From Phycisphaerae bacterium (GTDB lineage Bacteria; Planctomycetota; Phycisphaerae; UBA1845): DNA of 48,073 bases. The notes under the pieces are model-generated. The model had not been told where the DNA came from. It saw nothing but the letters and a program-made list of their open reading frames with translations, and ran no database searches. This document shows positions 24,580 through 33,586 of this stretch, one piece after another. Made by a program: the position numbers and the translations under genes. The DNA lies in NCBI GenBank assembly GCA_022072505.1, contig JAJVHU010000051.1:1-48073 (forward strand), written 5' to 3'. The stretch's first letter is position 1; each line of letters begins with the position of its first letter.

Positions 24580-25716
24580 GTGATATATCACCTTTTTCAC
24601 TACCTGACGGAGGGGAAGCACTACGCGTACGAGAACAGCCTTTTCCGGGCGACCGTGGCGGGGTTGTTCTGTTTTCTGGCGGTGCTGCTTTGCGGACCGG
24701 CGGCGATCCGGATTCTGCTCAAGCTGAAGATCGGCGATCGGCCTGAGTTCGACCGCGCGGATCTCAATGAGTTGATGAAAAGCAAGGCGAACGTTCCGAC
24801 GATGGGAGGGATTCTCATCGTTGGGGCGATGATCACGGCGGCGCTGCTTTTTGCCGACCTGACGAATTTTTATGTTGTGATGGGTCTGGTGACGCTGCTG
24901 TGGCTGGGGGTGCTGGGGGGGGTGGACGATGCGCTGAAGATTCGCGCGGCGCGGCGGGGCGAGCGGCGCCGGGACGGATTGCGGACGACGGAGAAGCTGC
25001 TGTTTCAGTTGGGTCTGGGCGTGGTGCTGGGCACGTTCATCTTCCGGTACGGGGGGGAGAATCATGCGATCAGCGCGGTGTCGGGGGCGATGCCGTCGTA
25101 CCGGATCCTTGATGTGCCGTTTTACAAGCCGGGGATCGCGCTGGGCGTGGTGAGCTTCATGCTCATCACGGTGCTGGTGATGACGGCGTCGTCGAACGCG
25201 GTGAACCTGACGGACGGGTTGGACGGGCTTGCGGCGGGGTGTGCGGCGCTTTGCACGGTGGTGTTCCTCGCGCTGACGTTCGTCGTAGGCACGGAGTCGG
25301 CGGCGCGGCGTCTGCTGCTTCCGCATGTGCCGCTGAGTCTGGAGCTGGTGGTGCTGCTGGGGGCGATGCTCGGGGCGTTGCTGGGGTTTTTGTGGCACAA
25401 CTGTCATCAGGCGACGGTGTTCATGGGCGACACGGGATCGCTGCCGCTGGGGGGAATGCTGGGATACGTGGCGGTGGTGACGCGGCAGGAGCTGATGCTT
25501 TTCATCGCCGGGGGCGTGTTCGTGATCGAGGCGCTGTCGGTGATTCTTCAGGTGTCGTACTTCAAGATGACGGGGGGGAAGCGGATCTTCGCGTGTTCGC
25601 CGCTGCATCATCATTTTCAGATGCGGGGGTGGTCGGAGCCGAAGACGGTGGTGCGGTTCTGGTTGATTGCGGCGTTGTGCGGCGGAGCGGCGCTGGCGAC
25701 GATCAAATTGCGGTAG
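24580..25716 (+). CDS. mraY: Phospho-MurNAc-pentapeptide translocase MraY
   Basis: 378 residues with about ten membrane helices. Family hallmarks in order: KSKANVPTMGG, LGGVDDALKI (catalytic Asp pair), NAVNLTDGLDGLAAG, FMGDTGSLPLGG and the cytoplasmic PLHHHFQ loop. It moves phospho-MurNAc-pentapeptide to undecaprenyl phosphate, forming lipid I. Starts at GTG 24580. In most dcw clusters murD would follow; here the next gene, 27 bases later, is ftsW. Confidence 0.96.
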   Translation: MIYHLFHYLTEGKHYAYENSLFRATVAGLFCFLAVLLCGPAAIRILLKLKIGDRPEFDRADLNELMKSKANVPTMGGILIVGAMITAALLFADLTNFYVVMGLVTLLWLGVLGGVDDALKIRAARRGERRRDGLRTTEKLLFQLGLGVVLGTFIFRYGGENHAISAVSGAMPSYRILDVPFYKPGIALGVVSFMLITVLVMTASSNAVNLTDGLDGLAAGCAALCTVVFLALTFVVGTESAARRLLLPHVPLSLELVVLLGAMLGALLGFLWHNCHQATVFMGDTGSLPLGGMLGYVAVVTRQELMLFIAGGVFVIEALSVILQVSYFKMTGGKRIFACSPLHHHFQMRGWSEPKTVVRFWLIAALCGGAALATIKLR

Positions 25717-25743
25717 CCGCAGCTTGAGCAGAATGAGGGTGTC

Positions 25744-26931
25744 GTGCTGAACGAGCGGTCGGACAGGTCGGAAGGGCTGACGCACGGTGCGTGGTTCATC
25801 GTGGTCGCCGCGGCGCTGACCTGCATCGGGTTGATGATCGTCGCGTCGGGGAGCGCGTCGCTTCAGCGTCCGCTGCTGGGTCCGGAGTTTCTCAAGACGA
25901 CGTTCGGACGGCAGTGCGTGTTCGTCCTGGCGGGCACGGCGGTCATGATGCTGACCGCGAAGGCGGCCGGGCCGTGGCTTCTGGCGTCGCGCGATCGGTT
26001 GCGGGCGGCGGCGTGGATCGGGGTTGTCGTCACTGCGGCGCTTCTGCTGTCGGTCAAGGTTTTCGGGGACGTGACGCGGGGGTCGCAGCGATGGTTGAAG
26101 TTCTCGCTGGGCGGATTCGACGTCGGGTTTCAGCCGTCGGAGCTGGCGAAGCCGGTCCTGATCGGGTTTCTGGCGCTTTTTCTGACGCGGGACGGGGTGG
26201 ACGCGCGATCGCTTCGACGGACGTTCCTTCCGGTGCTGGCGGCGATCTTCTGCGGGGGGTTGTTGATCGGACTGGAGGATCTGGGGACGGCGGCGCTGAC
26301 GTGTCTGGTGGCGTGCCTGATGGTGTGGATCGGGGGGTGTTCCTATCGGCACCTGATCACACTGGGGGTTGTCAGCATACTCGGGTTGGCGGCGCTGATC
26401 TGGTTCGAGCCTTACCGGATGGACCGGTTGTGGGCGCACCAGAATCTCTGGAACGATCCTCAGGGGAAGGGATATCAGGGCGTTCAGTCGTTGCTGACAC
26501 TGGGGTCGGGCGGGTGGTGGGGGCGCGGGCTGGGCGCGGGAGTTCAGAAATACGGTTATTTGCCGGAAAGCCGGACGGACTTCGTGTTCGCGGTGCTGTG
26601 CGAGGAGCTGGGTTTCGTCGGCGGCGTCGTCGTCGTGGCGTTGTTCATCGCGTTTGTCTGGCTGGGGGTGGGGGCGATGCGGACGGCGCAGACGGGCGTA
26701 GAAACCCTCCTGGCGTTCGGATTGACGGCGTTGATCGGGTTTCAGGCGTTGATCAACCTTGCGGTGGTGACGGTGTGGATTCCGACGACGGGGATTCCTC
26801 TGCCTTTCATCTCGGCGGGCGGGTCGAATTATCTGGTGTTCAGCGCGATGGTGGGGATGCTGGCGGCGATCGGGACGCGGTCGGCGATGAATGAAGTCGT
26901 CGAGCCGGTCGAGGCTTCCGAGGAGTCATGA
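25744..26931 (+). CDS. ftsW: SEDS peptidoglycan glycosyltransferase FtsW
   Basis: 395 residues, polytopic. SEDS signatures: GSQRWLKFSLGGFDVGFQPSE (written here in part: QRWLKF, FQPSELAKP), GLGAGVQKYGYLPESRTDFVFAV (its TDF Asp matches the catalytic residue of RodA/FtsW) and PFISAGGSNYLVF. It polymerises lipid II with the PBP FtsI. Starts at GTG 25744. Placement between mraY and murG is standard and favours FtsW over RodA. Confidence 0.93.
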   Translation: MLNERSDRSEGLTHGAWFIVVAAALTCIGLMIVASGSASLQRPLLGPEFLKTTFGRQCVFVLAGTAVMMLTAKAAGPWLLASRDRLRAAAWIGVVVTAALLLSVKVFGDVTRGSQRWLKFSLGGFDVGFQPSELAKPVLIGFLALFLTRDGVDARSLRRTFLPVLAAIFCGGLLIGLEDLGTAALTCLVACLMVWIGGCSYRHLITLGVVSILGLAALIWFEPYRMDRLWAHQNLWNDPQGKGYQGVQSLLTLGSGGWWGRGLGAGVQKYGYLPESRTDFVFAVLCEELGFVGGVVVVALFIAFVWLGVGAMRTAQTGVETLLAFGLTALIGFQALINLAVVTVWIPTTGIPLPFISAGGSNYLVFSAMVGMLAAIGTRSAMNEVVEPVEASEES

Positions 26932-26941
26932 CGGGCGGCGC

Positions 26942-28099
26942 GTGGTGGGAGACGGGCTTCACATTGTGTTTGCCGGAGGCGGGACGGGGGGTCATCTGTA
27001 CCCCGCGCTTTCCGTGGCGCGTGAGCTTCGGCGGCGCGTTCCGGAGGTTCGGATCACGTTCTTCGGATCGGATCGGCGGATTGACGAGACGGTTCTGGGG
27101 GGTGAGGCGTGCGAATTCGTGGCGCAGGCGCTGCCGCGGCTGACGCGGGCGCCGTGGCGTTGGCCGGGGATGCTGGCAAAGCTGCGGACCGCGCAGGTCT
27201 CATGCCGGGGCTGGATGACGGCGCATCGTCCGGCGGTGGTCGTCGGCAGCGGAGGGATGTCGAGCCTTCCGGCGATGCTGGAGGGGCGGCGGGCGGGTGC
27301 GTCGACGGTGTTGTTCAATCCGGATGCGCTGCCTGGGCGCGCGAACCGGTTTCTAGCCCGGCGCGTGAACCGGGTGCTGGTGCAGTGGGAGCAGAGCCGG
27401 GCACATTTTCCGGTTGCGGCGAGAGTTGACGTGACGGGGTGTCCGGTGCGGGCGGAGTTCCTGAGCGAGGAGCGGCCGGATCCGCAAAAATTCGGGTTGA
27501 AGGCGGACAGGCTTACGTTGCTGGTGACGGGGGCGTCGCTGGGGGCGCGGAGCGTCAACCGGGCAGTGACGGCATGCCTGGATCGGATCGAGCGGCGCGG
27601 GGACCGGTGGCAGGCGCTGCACCTGACGGGCGAGACGGAATACGCCGAAGTGAGGCGTGCGTACGCGGGTCGTGGGGTTCAGGCGACGGTGTTGTCGTTC
27701 ACGCATGAGATGGCGTCGGCGCTGCGGCTGGCGGATCTGGTGGTCGCGCGTGCGGGGGCGTCCACCCTGGCGGAGCTGACGATCGTGGGTCGTGCGTCGA
27801 TCCTGATGCCTTATCCGCACCACCGCGACCAGCATCAACGCAGGAACGCGGGCGTCCTTGCGGAGGACGGGGCGGCGGAACTCGTGGACGACCGGGTGGA
27901 TCCGCGGTGGAACGCGGAGCGGCTTGGCGCTGCGTTGGAGGCGTTGATGGACGACGACGCGCGGCGGACGACGATGGCGGGTCGCGCGGCGCGGCTTGGG
28001 CGGCGTGACGCGGCGGCGCGCGTTGCGGACGTGGTGTTGGAGATCGCCGGCGGATGCGCGTCGTCGAACCGGAATCGGGCGGAATGTGTGATGGTCTGA
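26942..28099 (+). CDS. murG: UDP-GlcNAc:lipid I N-acetylglucosaminyltransferase MurG
   Basis: About 385 residues. Signatures: HIVFAGGGTGGHLYPALSVA (G loop 1), VVGSGGMSSLPAM, LLVTGASLGARSVN (G loop 3), LADLVVARAGASTLAEL (UDP-GlcNAc site) and PYPHHRDQHQRRNA. It makes lipid II at the inner face of the membrane. The start is uncertain: the GTG at 26942 is preferred because it begins close to the first beta strand; an ATG at 26891, inside ftsW, would add 17 unusual residues. The C-terminus (RNRAECVMV) is longer than usual. A 116-base gap follows. Confidence 0.92.
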   Translation: MVGDGLHIVFAGGGTGGHLYPALSVARELRRRVPEVRITFFGSDRRIDETVLGGEACEFVAQALPRLTRAPWRWPGMLAKLRTAQVSCRGWMTAHRPAVVVGSGGMSSLPAMLEGRRAGASTVLFNPDALPGRANRFLARRVNRVLVQWEQSRAHFPVAARVDVTGCPVRAEFLSEERPDPQKFGLKADRLTLLVTGASLGARSVNRAVTACLDRIERRGDRWQALHLTGETEYAEVRRAYAGRGVQATVLSFTHEMASALRLADLVVARAGASTLAELTIVGRASILMPYPHHRDQHQRRNAGVLAEDGAAELVDDRVDPRWNAERLGAALEALMDDDARRTTMAGRAARLGRRDAAARVADVVLEIAGGCASSNRNRAECVMV

Positions 28100-28215
28100 T
28101 CGGCGCGTGCCCGATAGAAGGGGTTGCGCGCCGCTGCATGCGCAACGTTTGAGCGAAAGCCGAAGTGCGACGAGTTCGTGCGGCAGGAGCCGCCGTAACA
28201 GGGGGAGGACGCCCG

Positions 28216-29625
28216 ATGCATTACCAGTTGAACACGATCGAGCAGAGGATGAGCTGGCAGGGCAAGCGGATTCACATGGTGGGCATCGGCGGCTGCGGCA
28301 TGATGGGCGCGGCGTCGATCCTCGCGGATCTCGGCGCGCGGGTGAGCGGGACGGACCGTCAGGGCTTCGAGGGCGTGGGCGAACTGGTGCGTCGCGGGGT
28401 GAAGGTGGTGATCGGGCACGGGGCGGAGTTCGTGCCTGAGGGGGTGGAGGTGGTGGTTCGGACGGCGGCGGCGCCTGCGGATCACGTGGAGGTTCGTGCG
28501 GCGGAAGCCCGCGGGGCGGTCTGCCTGAAGTACGCAGAGCTGGTGGGGCAGTTCATGTGCGGGCGGGTCGGGGTGTCGATCGCCGGGACGCACGGGAAGA
28601 CGACGACGACGGCGATGACGGCGCACATCTTCCGGACGGCGGGGCTTTCGCCGACGTTCGTGGTGGGGGCAAAGTCGAGCCAGCTCGGGGGAAGCGCGGC
28701 GCTGGGCGAGGGGCCGCATTTCATCGTCGAGTCGTGCGAGTTCGACCGGTCTTTCCTTCAATTCTACCCTTATTACGCGACGATCCTGAACATCGAGAAG
28801 GATCACTTCGACTGTTTTCCGAAGCTTGAGGAGTTGGTCGAGGCGTTCGGTCAGTTTGCCCGGCAGGTGCATCCGCAGGGGCGGCTGCTGGTGCGGGCGG
28901 AGGACGCCGTGGCGCGGGAAGCGGCGGGTCAGACGACGGCGCGGCTGGAGACGTTCGGTCTGACGGACGACGCGGACTGGCGTGCGGAGGGGCTGGTCGG
29001 GTGCCGCGGGGCGTTCGCGTTCACCGTGGTGTACCGGGGACGGCGGGTGCTGACGACGCACTTGAAGGTTCTGGGCGAGCACAACGTGACGAACGCGCTG
29101 TCGGCGGCGGCGGTGTCGCTCCACGCGGGGGTGCAACCCGAGGCGGTGGCGCAGGCGCTGGCGACGTTCGAGGGGGCGCAGCGGCGGATGACCTTCAAGG
29201 GCGTGCCGCGCGGGGTGACGATCGTGGATGATTACGCGCATCACCCGACGGAAATCCGCGTGACGATCGACGCGGTGAAGCGGTCGTGCGACCCGAGGCG
29301 GACGTGGGTGATCTTTCAGCCGCACCAGTTCTGCCGGACGAAATATCTTCTTGAGGATTTCGCGCGATCGTTTGACGCGGCGGACGAGGTGATCGTTCCG
29401 GATGTGTACGACGCGCGGTCGGAAGGGGGGATCGAGCGGGACGTCAGCTCGGGAACGCTGGTGGCGCGGATGCGCGAGCGCGGGGTGCGCGTCCGTCACG
29501 TGCCGCAGCTTAAGGAAGTGACGGAAGTGGTGGCGCCGGAGCTGGCGGCGGGGGATCTGGTGCTGACGTTGGGCGCCGGCGACGTCTGGAAGGTGGCGGA
29601 TGAGCTGGTGGCGAGGATGGCGTGA
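28216..29625 (+). CDS. murC: UDP-MurNAc:L-alanine ligase MurC
   Basis: 469 residues from ATG 28216, with GGAGG seven bases before; an in-frame GTG further up has no such support. Motifs: HMVGIGGCGMMGAASIL (UDP-MurNAc Rossmann loop), SIAGTHGKTTTTAMTAH (ATP), VESCEFDRSF, LNIEKDHFDCF, GEHNVTNALSAAA and VDDYAHHPTEI. First amino-acid-adding step of the Mur pathway. Its last 26 bases overlap the start of murB, so the two are translationally coupled. Confidence 0.94.
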   Translation: MHYQLNTIEQRMSWQGKRIHMVGIGGCGMMGAASILADLGARVSGTDRQGFEGVGELVRRGVKVVIGHGAEFVPEGVEVVVRTAAAPADHVEVRAAEARGAVCLKYAELVGQFMCGRVGVSIAGTHGKTTTTAMTAHIFRTAGLSPTFVVGAKSSQLGGSAALGEGPHFIVESCEFDRSFLQFYPYYATILNIEKDHFDCFPKLEELVEAFGQFARQVHPQGRLLVRAEDAVAREAAGQTTARLETFGLTDDADWRAEGLVGCRGAFAFTVVYRGRRVLTTHLKVLGEHNVTNALSAAAVSLHAGVQPEAVAQALATFEGAQRRMTFKGVPRGVTIVDDYAHHPTEIRVTIDAVKRSCDPRRTWVIFQPHQFCRTKYLLEDFARSFDAADEVIVPDVYDARSEGGIERDVSSGTLVARMRERGVRVRHVPQLKEVTEVVAPELAAGDLVLTLGAGDVWKVADELVARMA

Positions 29626-30478
29626 CCGCATCGAGGCCGACGCTCCGCTGGGCGCGCGGACGTGGTACCGGATCGGAGGGCGGGCGCGGTGGCTGGCGCA
29701 TCCGAGTGATGCGGAAAGCCTGTCGCGGTTGATGTCGGTGGTTGCCGCCGAGGGTGTTCCCTGGCGAGTGCTGGGGCGCGGCGCGAACGTGCTGGTCCGT
29801 GACGAGGGGTTCGACGGCGTTGTCATCGTTCTGGATGCGCCGGCGTTTACGAGGATGACGTTTGAGGATGCGTCGGTGCGCGTCGGGGGCGGGGCGGACC
29901 TGATGAAGCTCTGCAAGGCGTGTTGCGAGCGTGGGCTTTCGGGGCTGGAAGGGCTTGCGGCGATCCCGGCGAGCGTCGGCGGGGCGGTGCGGATGAACGC
30001 GGGGGGGCGGTACGGCGAGTTCGGCGACCGGGTCCGGAGCGTCCGGGTGGTGGAGACGGGCGGCGCATTGCGTGACGTGTCGCGGGAGGATGTCGGGTTC
30101 GGATACCGGACGTGGGGGCTGGGGCGCGCGATCGTGAGCGACGTGGTGATGGATCTTGTCCGTGACGACCCGGTGCGGGTGCGGGGGCGGTTCAAGGAAT
30201 ACTGGCGGTTGAAACGGGCGACGCAGCCGGTGGGCGAGCGGAGCGCGGGCTGCGTCTTCAAGAACCCTCCCGGTGCGTCCGCGGGAAAGATGATCGACGA
30301 GGCGGGGCTGAAGGGCGCGCGCTGCGGCGGGGCGCAGGTCTCGCCGCGGCATGCGAATTTCATCGTGGCGTCGGCGGACGCGCGGGCTTCGGACGTGTTG
30401 GCGCTGGCGCAGCGCGTGCGCGATCGGGTGCGTGAGCGGTTCGGGATCGAGCTGGAGCAGGAGATGGAGGTGTGGTGA
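29600..30478 (+). CDS. murB: UDP-N-acetylenolpyruvoylglucosamine reductase MurB
   Basis: 292 residues. FAD-binding and active-site features: TWYRIGGRARWL, VLGRGANVLVRDEGFDGVVI, LEGLAAIPASVGGAVRMNAG and YRTWGL. The length and lack of the Y-loop insertion suggest type II. The motif that carries the proton-donating serine in E. coli (AGSFFKNP) reads SAGCVFKNPPG here, a cysteine in its place. The same replacement is tolerated in some bacterial MurBs to my knowledge. Starts inside the end of murC. Confidence 0.93.
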   Translation: MSWWRGWRDRIEADAPLGARTWYRIGGRARWLAHPSDAESLSRLMSVVAAEGVPWRVLGRGANVLVRDEGFDGVVIVLDAPAFTRMTFEDASVRVGGGADLMKLCKACCERGLSGLEGLAAIPASVGGAVRMNAGGRYGEFGDRVRSVRVVETGGALRDVSREDVGFGYRTWGLGRAIVSDVVMDLVRDDPVRVRGRFKEYWRLKRATQPVGERSAGCVFKNPPGASAGKMIDEAGLKGARCGGAQVSPRHANFIVASADARASDVLALAQRVRDRVRERFGIELEQEMEVW

Positions 30479-30512
30479 CGCCGCACCCGCGTTTTTTCCG
30501 GGGGAGAAGCGG

Positions 30513-31502
30513 ATGAAGTCGATCGGGAACGGAGGCGCAGGACGTGGGCCGCTTCGTGTGACAGTGCTGGCGGGCGGCGTCGGCGTCGAGCGGGAAGTCA
30601 GTCTTCAGAGCGGGGCCGGGGTGTTCGAGGCGATGAGGCGGCTGGGGCATCACGCCGCGCTTCGCGACATCAGTCCGAACGATCTTTCGGCGCTGGATGA
30701 ACCGGCGGACTTCGTCTTCATCGCCTTGCACGGGGAATTCGGCGAGGACGGCGGTCTTCAACATGAGTTGGACCGCCGCGGGATCGCGTATTGCGGAAGC
30801 GGGGCGGAGGCGTCGTCCGCCGCGTTCAACAAGGTGACGGCGAAGCGGCGGTTTGCGGCGGCCGGCGTGCCGACGCCGGCGTACGTCGTCGCAACGGCGG
30901 AAAACCTCGAAGACGCGCTGGCGCGGATGCATCCGCCGTGCGTGGTGAAGCCGTCGGCGTCGGGCAGCAGCGTGGGAACCAGCATTCCGAAGGATCGCGC
31001 GTCGCTCGCCGCAGCGGCGCGCGAGCGGATTAACGCGGAGGGCGAGGCGCTGATCGAGCAGTACATCCGCGGACCGGAGCTGACGGTCGGCGTGCTGGGC
31101 GAGGCGGCGCTGCCGGTGTGTCAGATAAGGACGAAGCGGGAGTTCTACGACTACCAGGCGAAGTACCTCGACGACGACACGGAGTATCTTTTTGACGTCG
31201 ACCTGCCCGAGGAACTGCTGGCGCGCGTGCAGCGTCTGAGCCTGGCGGCGCACCGGGCGCTGGGGTGCGAGGTGTTCTCGCGGGTGGACTGGATGATTGA
31301 CGGCGGGAGCGGATCGCCCTTTGCGCTCGAGGTGAACACGATCCCGGGGTTCACGAGTCACTCGCTGCTGCCGAAGGCGGCGGCGCGCGTCGGGATCACG
31401 TTCGACGGTCTTGTCCAGCGGATCGTGGACGCGTCGCTCGACCGGTGGGAGGCGCGACGGTGCGACGGTTCTGCGAGGGTTCGGCGGGCGGTGGCGGTCT
31501 GA
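30513..31502 (+). CDS. ddl: D-alanine--D-alanine ligase Ddl
   Basis: 329 residues from ATG 30513, with GGGGAG six bases upstream. ATP-grasp enzyme: LAGGVGVEREVSLQSG at the N-terminus, IALHGEFGEDGGLQ (D-Ala site 1), VKPSASGSSVGTS (lid loop), SRVDWMIDG and LEVNTIPGFTSHSLLPKAA (metal ligands and D-Ala binding). It makes the dipeptide used by MurF. The murB-ddl order and the 34-base gap support one operon. Confidence 0.94.
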   Translation: MKSIGNGGAGRGPLRVTVLAGGVGVEREVSLQSGAGVFEAMRRLGHHAALRDISPNDLSALDEPADFVFIALHGEFGEDGGLQHELDRRGIAYCGSGAEASSAAFNKVTAKRRFAAAGVPTPAYVVATAENLEDALARMHPPCVVKPSASGSSVGTSIPKDRASLAAAARERINAEGEALIEQYIRGPELTVGVLGEAALPVCQIRTKREFYDYQAKYLDDDTEYLFDVDLPEELLARVQRLSLAAHRALGCEVFSRVDWMIDGGSGSPFALEVNTIPGFTSHSLLPKAAARVGITFDGLVQRIVDASLDRWEARRCDGSARVRRAVAV

Positions 31503-31696
31503 CCGGTTTCGTTCGCGTCCGGCGCGGCGGATGCGGCGAGGGTTGAGTCCGGCGGCGGGGAACAAGAAGGGGATTGCGAGATCATCGGGGCGGGGCGAAG
31601 GAAGAGCGCTTCCTGATTCCTGACCTCGCGGCACGACGCAAGCGGTGGACGGGCGCGGTTCGGTTTTGAGGCTGCGTTCAAGGGATAAGCCCGGGC

Positions 31697-32575
31697 ATGA
31701 GCACGCGAAAGAAGAAAAAAGCGACGCCTTCGGGTTCCCGGACGGCGTGGTTGCGCCGGGCGTGGACGGCTTCGCGCGGCGCGGTCGGCCGCATGTTGGC
31801 GGTGGGGGGGCTTCTTGCGACGGCTGGGGGGGCGCTGGCGATCGTGGAGCGGACGGTCGAGGCCGAGATTGCGTCAAAGGCGCGGGCGAAGTGGGTTTTC
31901 GAGGGCGTTCCGGCGCGGGTCAGCGATCTGGTGACGGAGGATCTGACAAAGCGGCTGGAGGCATTGAGCGCGCGGGACTGGACCGATCCGCAGTTGTGCT
32001 CCGAGGCGGTGCAGGTGGTGGGGCGAAGTCCGTGGGTCAGCGAGGTTCGCCGGGTTCGGCGGGTCTCGGACGGAACGATCCGCGTCGAACTGGCATGTCT
32101 TGAACCTTTTGCGATGGTGGACGCGGGCAACGGGTATGCGCTCGTGGACCGTGACGGCGTTCGCCTTCCCGGGTTGTATGCGTTTCATCAGACGTGGAAG
32201 CTGATTCAGGGGGCGGCGGCGCCGGCGCCGGACGCGGGGCGGCGCTGGGACGGCGCCGACCTTCACGCCGCCTTGAGCCTTCTTGAGCGCCTGAAGCGCG
32301 AGACCTTCGCCGATCAGATCACCGCGGTCCTCGTTCACAACTTCGCAGGGCGGAACAACCCTCTGACCGCGCATATTGAGCTGGCGACGGATCGGGCCGG
32401 CGGGCGCATCCGGTGGGGGTCGGCGCCGGGAAGCGAACTGATCGAGAACTCCGTCGAGGAGAAGCTGGCGCTGCTGCGGGCGAATCATCGCCTGACCGGG
32501 CGGGCCGACGCCGGGTATCCGGTCATTGACATCGTGACCTACCCGGACCGTTTCGTCATCCCGGAGATCGAGTAA
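31697..32575 (+). CDS. FtsQ/DivIB-like bitopic protein
   Basis: 292 residues: a Lys-rich cytoplasmic N-terminus (MSTRKKKKATP), one membrane helix (about 32-52), then a POTRA-like segment (about 75-135) and a longer periplasmic domain (PFAMVDAGNGYALVDRDGVRLPG resembles the region after POTRA in FtsQ; DRFVIPEIE closes it). Position after ddl is the classical ftsQ place. Sequence similarity to FtsQ is limited by eye, so the name is mainly positional. No ftsA or ftsZ follows; the next gene is rpmI. Confidence 0.68.
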   Translation: MSTRKKKKATPSGSRTAWLRRAWTASRGAVGRMLAVGGLLATAGGALAIVERTVEAEIASKARAKWVFEGVPARVSDLVTEDLTKRLEALSARDWTDPQLCSEAVQVVGRSPWVSEVRRVRRVSDGTIRVELACLEPFAMVDAGNGYALVDRDGVRLPGLYAFHQTWKLIQGAAAPAPDAGRRWDGADLHAALSLLERLKRETFADQITAVLVHNFAGRNNPLTAHIELATDRAGGRIRWGSAPGSELIENSVEEKLALLRANHRLTGRADAGYPVIDIVTYPDRFVIPEIE

Positions 32576-32687
32576 CGCCGCGGCGACGTCTTTCCCGCCC
32601 CGGATCAGCGGCGACGGGTCGCCGGACTCGCTTTCCCGTGGCGTCCTGACGGGTTTGCGGGTTTGCGGGGGAGAATCCGGGCCGGAG

Positions 32688-32715
32688 TTGCAGCCTGCGG
32701 ACCCTTCCGTATAAT
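32688..32715 (+). promoter_or_regulatory. Promoter of the rpmI-rplT operon
   Basis: TTGCAG (32688-32693), 16 bases, TATAAT (32710-32715). The predicted start of transcription is about 40 bases before rpmI. The leader has a GC-rich inverted repeat (CCCGA...TCGGG) and could be a site for feedback by L20, as in other bacteria, but I cannot show this. It separates the ribosomal genes from the dcw genes. Confidence 0.7.
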
Positions 32716-32763
32716 GCCCGACCCGCCGGTCGGGGGACCGTGCGGGCGGGGGATGGGTGACGT

Positions 32764-32961
32764 ATGCCTAAGATGAAGACCCACAAGGGTTTGAAAAAGC
32801 GGATCAAGATCACGGCCAACGGCAAGGTCAAGCACAAGCGCCCGAACGCCAGCCACCTGATGAGCGGGAAGAGCGGAGACCGGGGGCGCCGCTTGCGCAA
32901 GGACGCGGTCCTCAGCAACGTGATCTCCAAGAACATCAAGATTCAGATGGGCAAGGCGTAA
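32764..32961 (+). CDS. rpmI: Ribosomal protein bL35
   Basis: 65 residues, the full family length, starting MPKMKTHKGLKKRIKIT, with the typical HKRPNASHLMSGKSG core and a basic RRLRKDAVL. Component of the 50S subunit. Precedes rplT by 61 bases as in most bacteria. infC, which usually leads this operon, is not present upstream. Confidence 0.97.
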   Translation: MPKMKTHKGLKKRIKITANGKVKHKRPNASHLMSGKSGDRGRRLRKDAVLSNVISKNIKIQMGKA

Positions 32962-33022
32962 GCCGGCCCGGCACTGCCCGGGAGCAGGAAGGCGGGCGCC
33001 TGGAAGACGGGGGTATTGAGCA

Positions 33023-33397
33023 ATGCCTAGAGCAAGGATGGGCGCGGCCAGTCATCGGCGGAAACGCCGCACGCTGAACGACGCCAAGGGATATCGGTCG
33101 GCGCGAAGCAAGTGTTTCCGGTTGGCGAAGGAGGCGGTCATCCGCGCCGGGGTTTACGCCTTCCGGGATCGCCGCCGCCGCAAGCGGGATTTCCGCTCGC
33201 TGTGGATCACGCGGTTGACGGCGGCGTGCGAGGCGCGCGGGATCAAATACAGCCGGCTCATCCGCGGGCTTCAGCACGCGCGGATCGAACTGAACCGCAA
33301 GATGCTCAGCGAGATCGCGATCCACGCTCCCGCGGATTTCGACGCGATCGTCGAAGCCGTCCGCAAGCACCTGCCGAAGGATCGCGCGGTGGCGTGA
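33023..33397 (+). CDS. rplT: Ribosomal protein bL20
   Basis: 124 residues, slightly longer than the usual 117-120. The family pattern is clear: an Arg-rich extension (RRKRRTLNDAKGYRSARSK), FRLAKEAVIRAGVYAFRDRRRRKRDFR and the C-terminal IKYSRLIRGLQHARIELNRKML. Needed for early 50S assembly; in E. coli and B. subtilis it also controls its own operon. An intrinsic terminator follows. Confidence 0.97.
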   Translation: MPRARMGAASHRRKRRTLNDAKGYRSARSKCFRLAKEAVIRAGVYAFRDRRRRKRDFRSLWITRLTAACEARGIKYSRLIRGLQHARIELNRKMLSEIAIHAPADFDAIVEAVRKHLPKDRAVA

Positions 33398-33454
33398 CGG
33401 CGAGCCGTGGGTGCGGGCGGCAGATCTCTGCCCCCGGGATGAAGAACGTGTGTA

Positions 33455-33484
33455 GACCCGACGCGGACCGGCGCCGGGTCTTTT
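33455..33484 (+). terminator. Terminator after rplT
   Basis: GACCCG (33455-33460) and CGGGTC (33475-33480) form a perfect 6-bp stem, followed by TTTT. It lies 58 bases after the rplT stop and before mgtE, so mgtE probably has its own promoter. Confidence 0.7.
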
Positions 33485-33586
33485 CATTGGCGGAGTTCCC
33501 GCCGCGGGTCGGACGCGACGATGACGACGGGCCTTTCTCGGGAGCGGCGTTTGACCGCCTTGGACGCGCGGTCATCATAAGCGGAT

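Noticed and set aside
27835..30486. Minus-strand open frame of 883 codons opposite murG, murC and murB
   Set aside because: It spans three genes with diagnostic motifs on the other strand, including their gaps, and shows no protein-like pattern.
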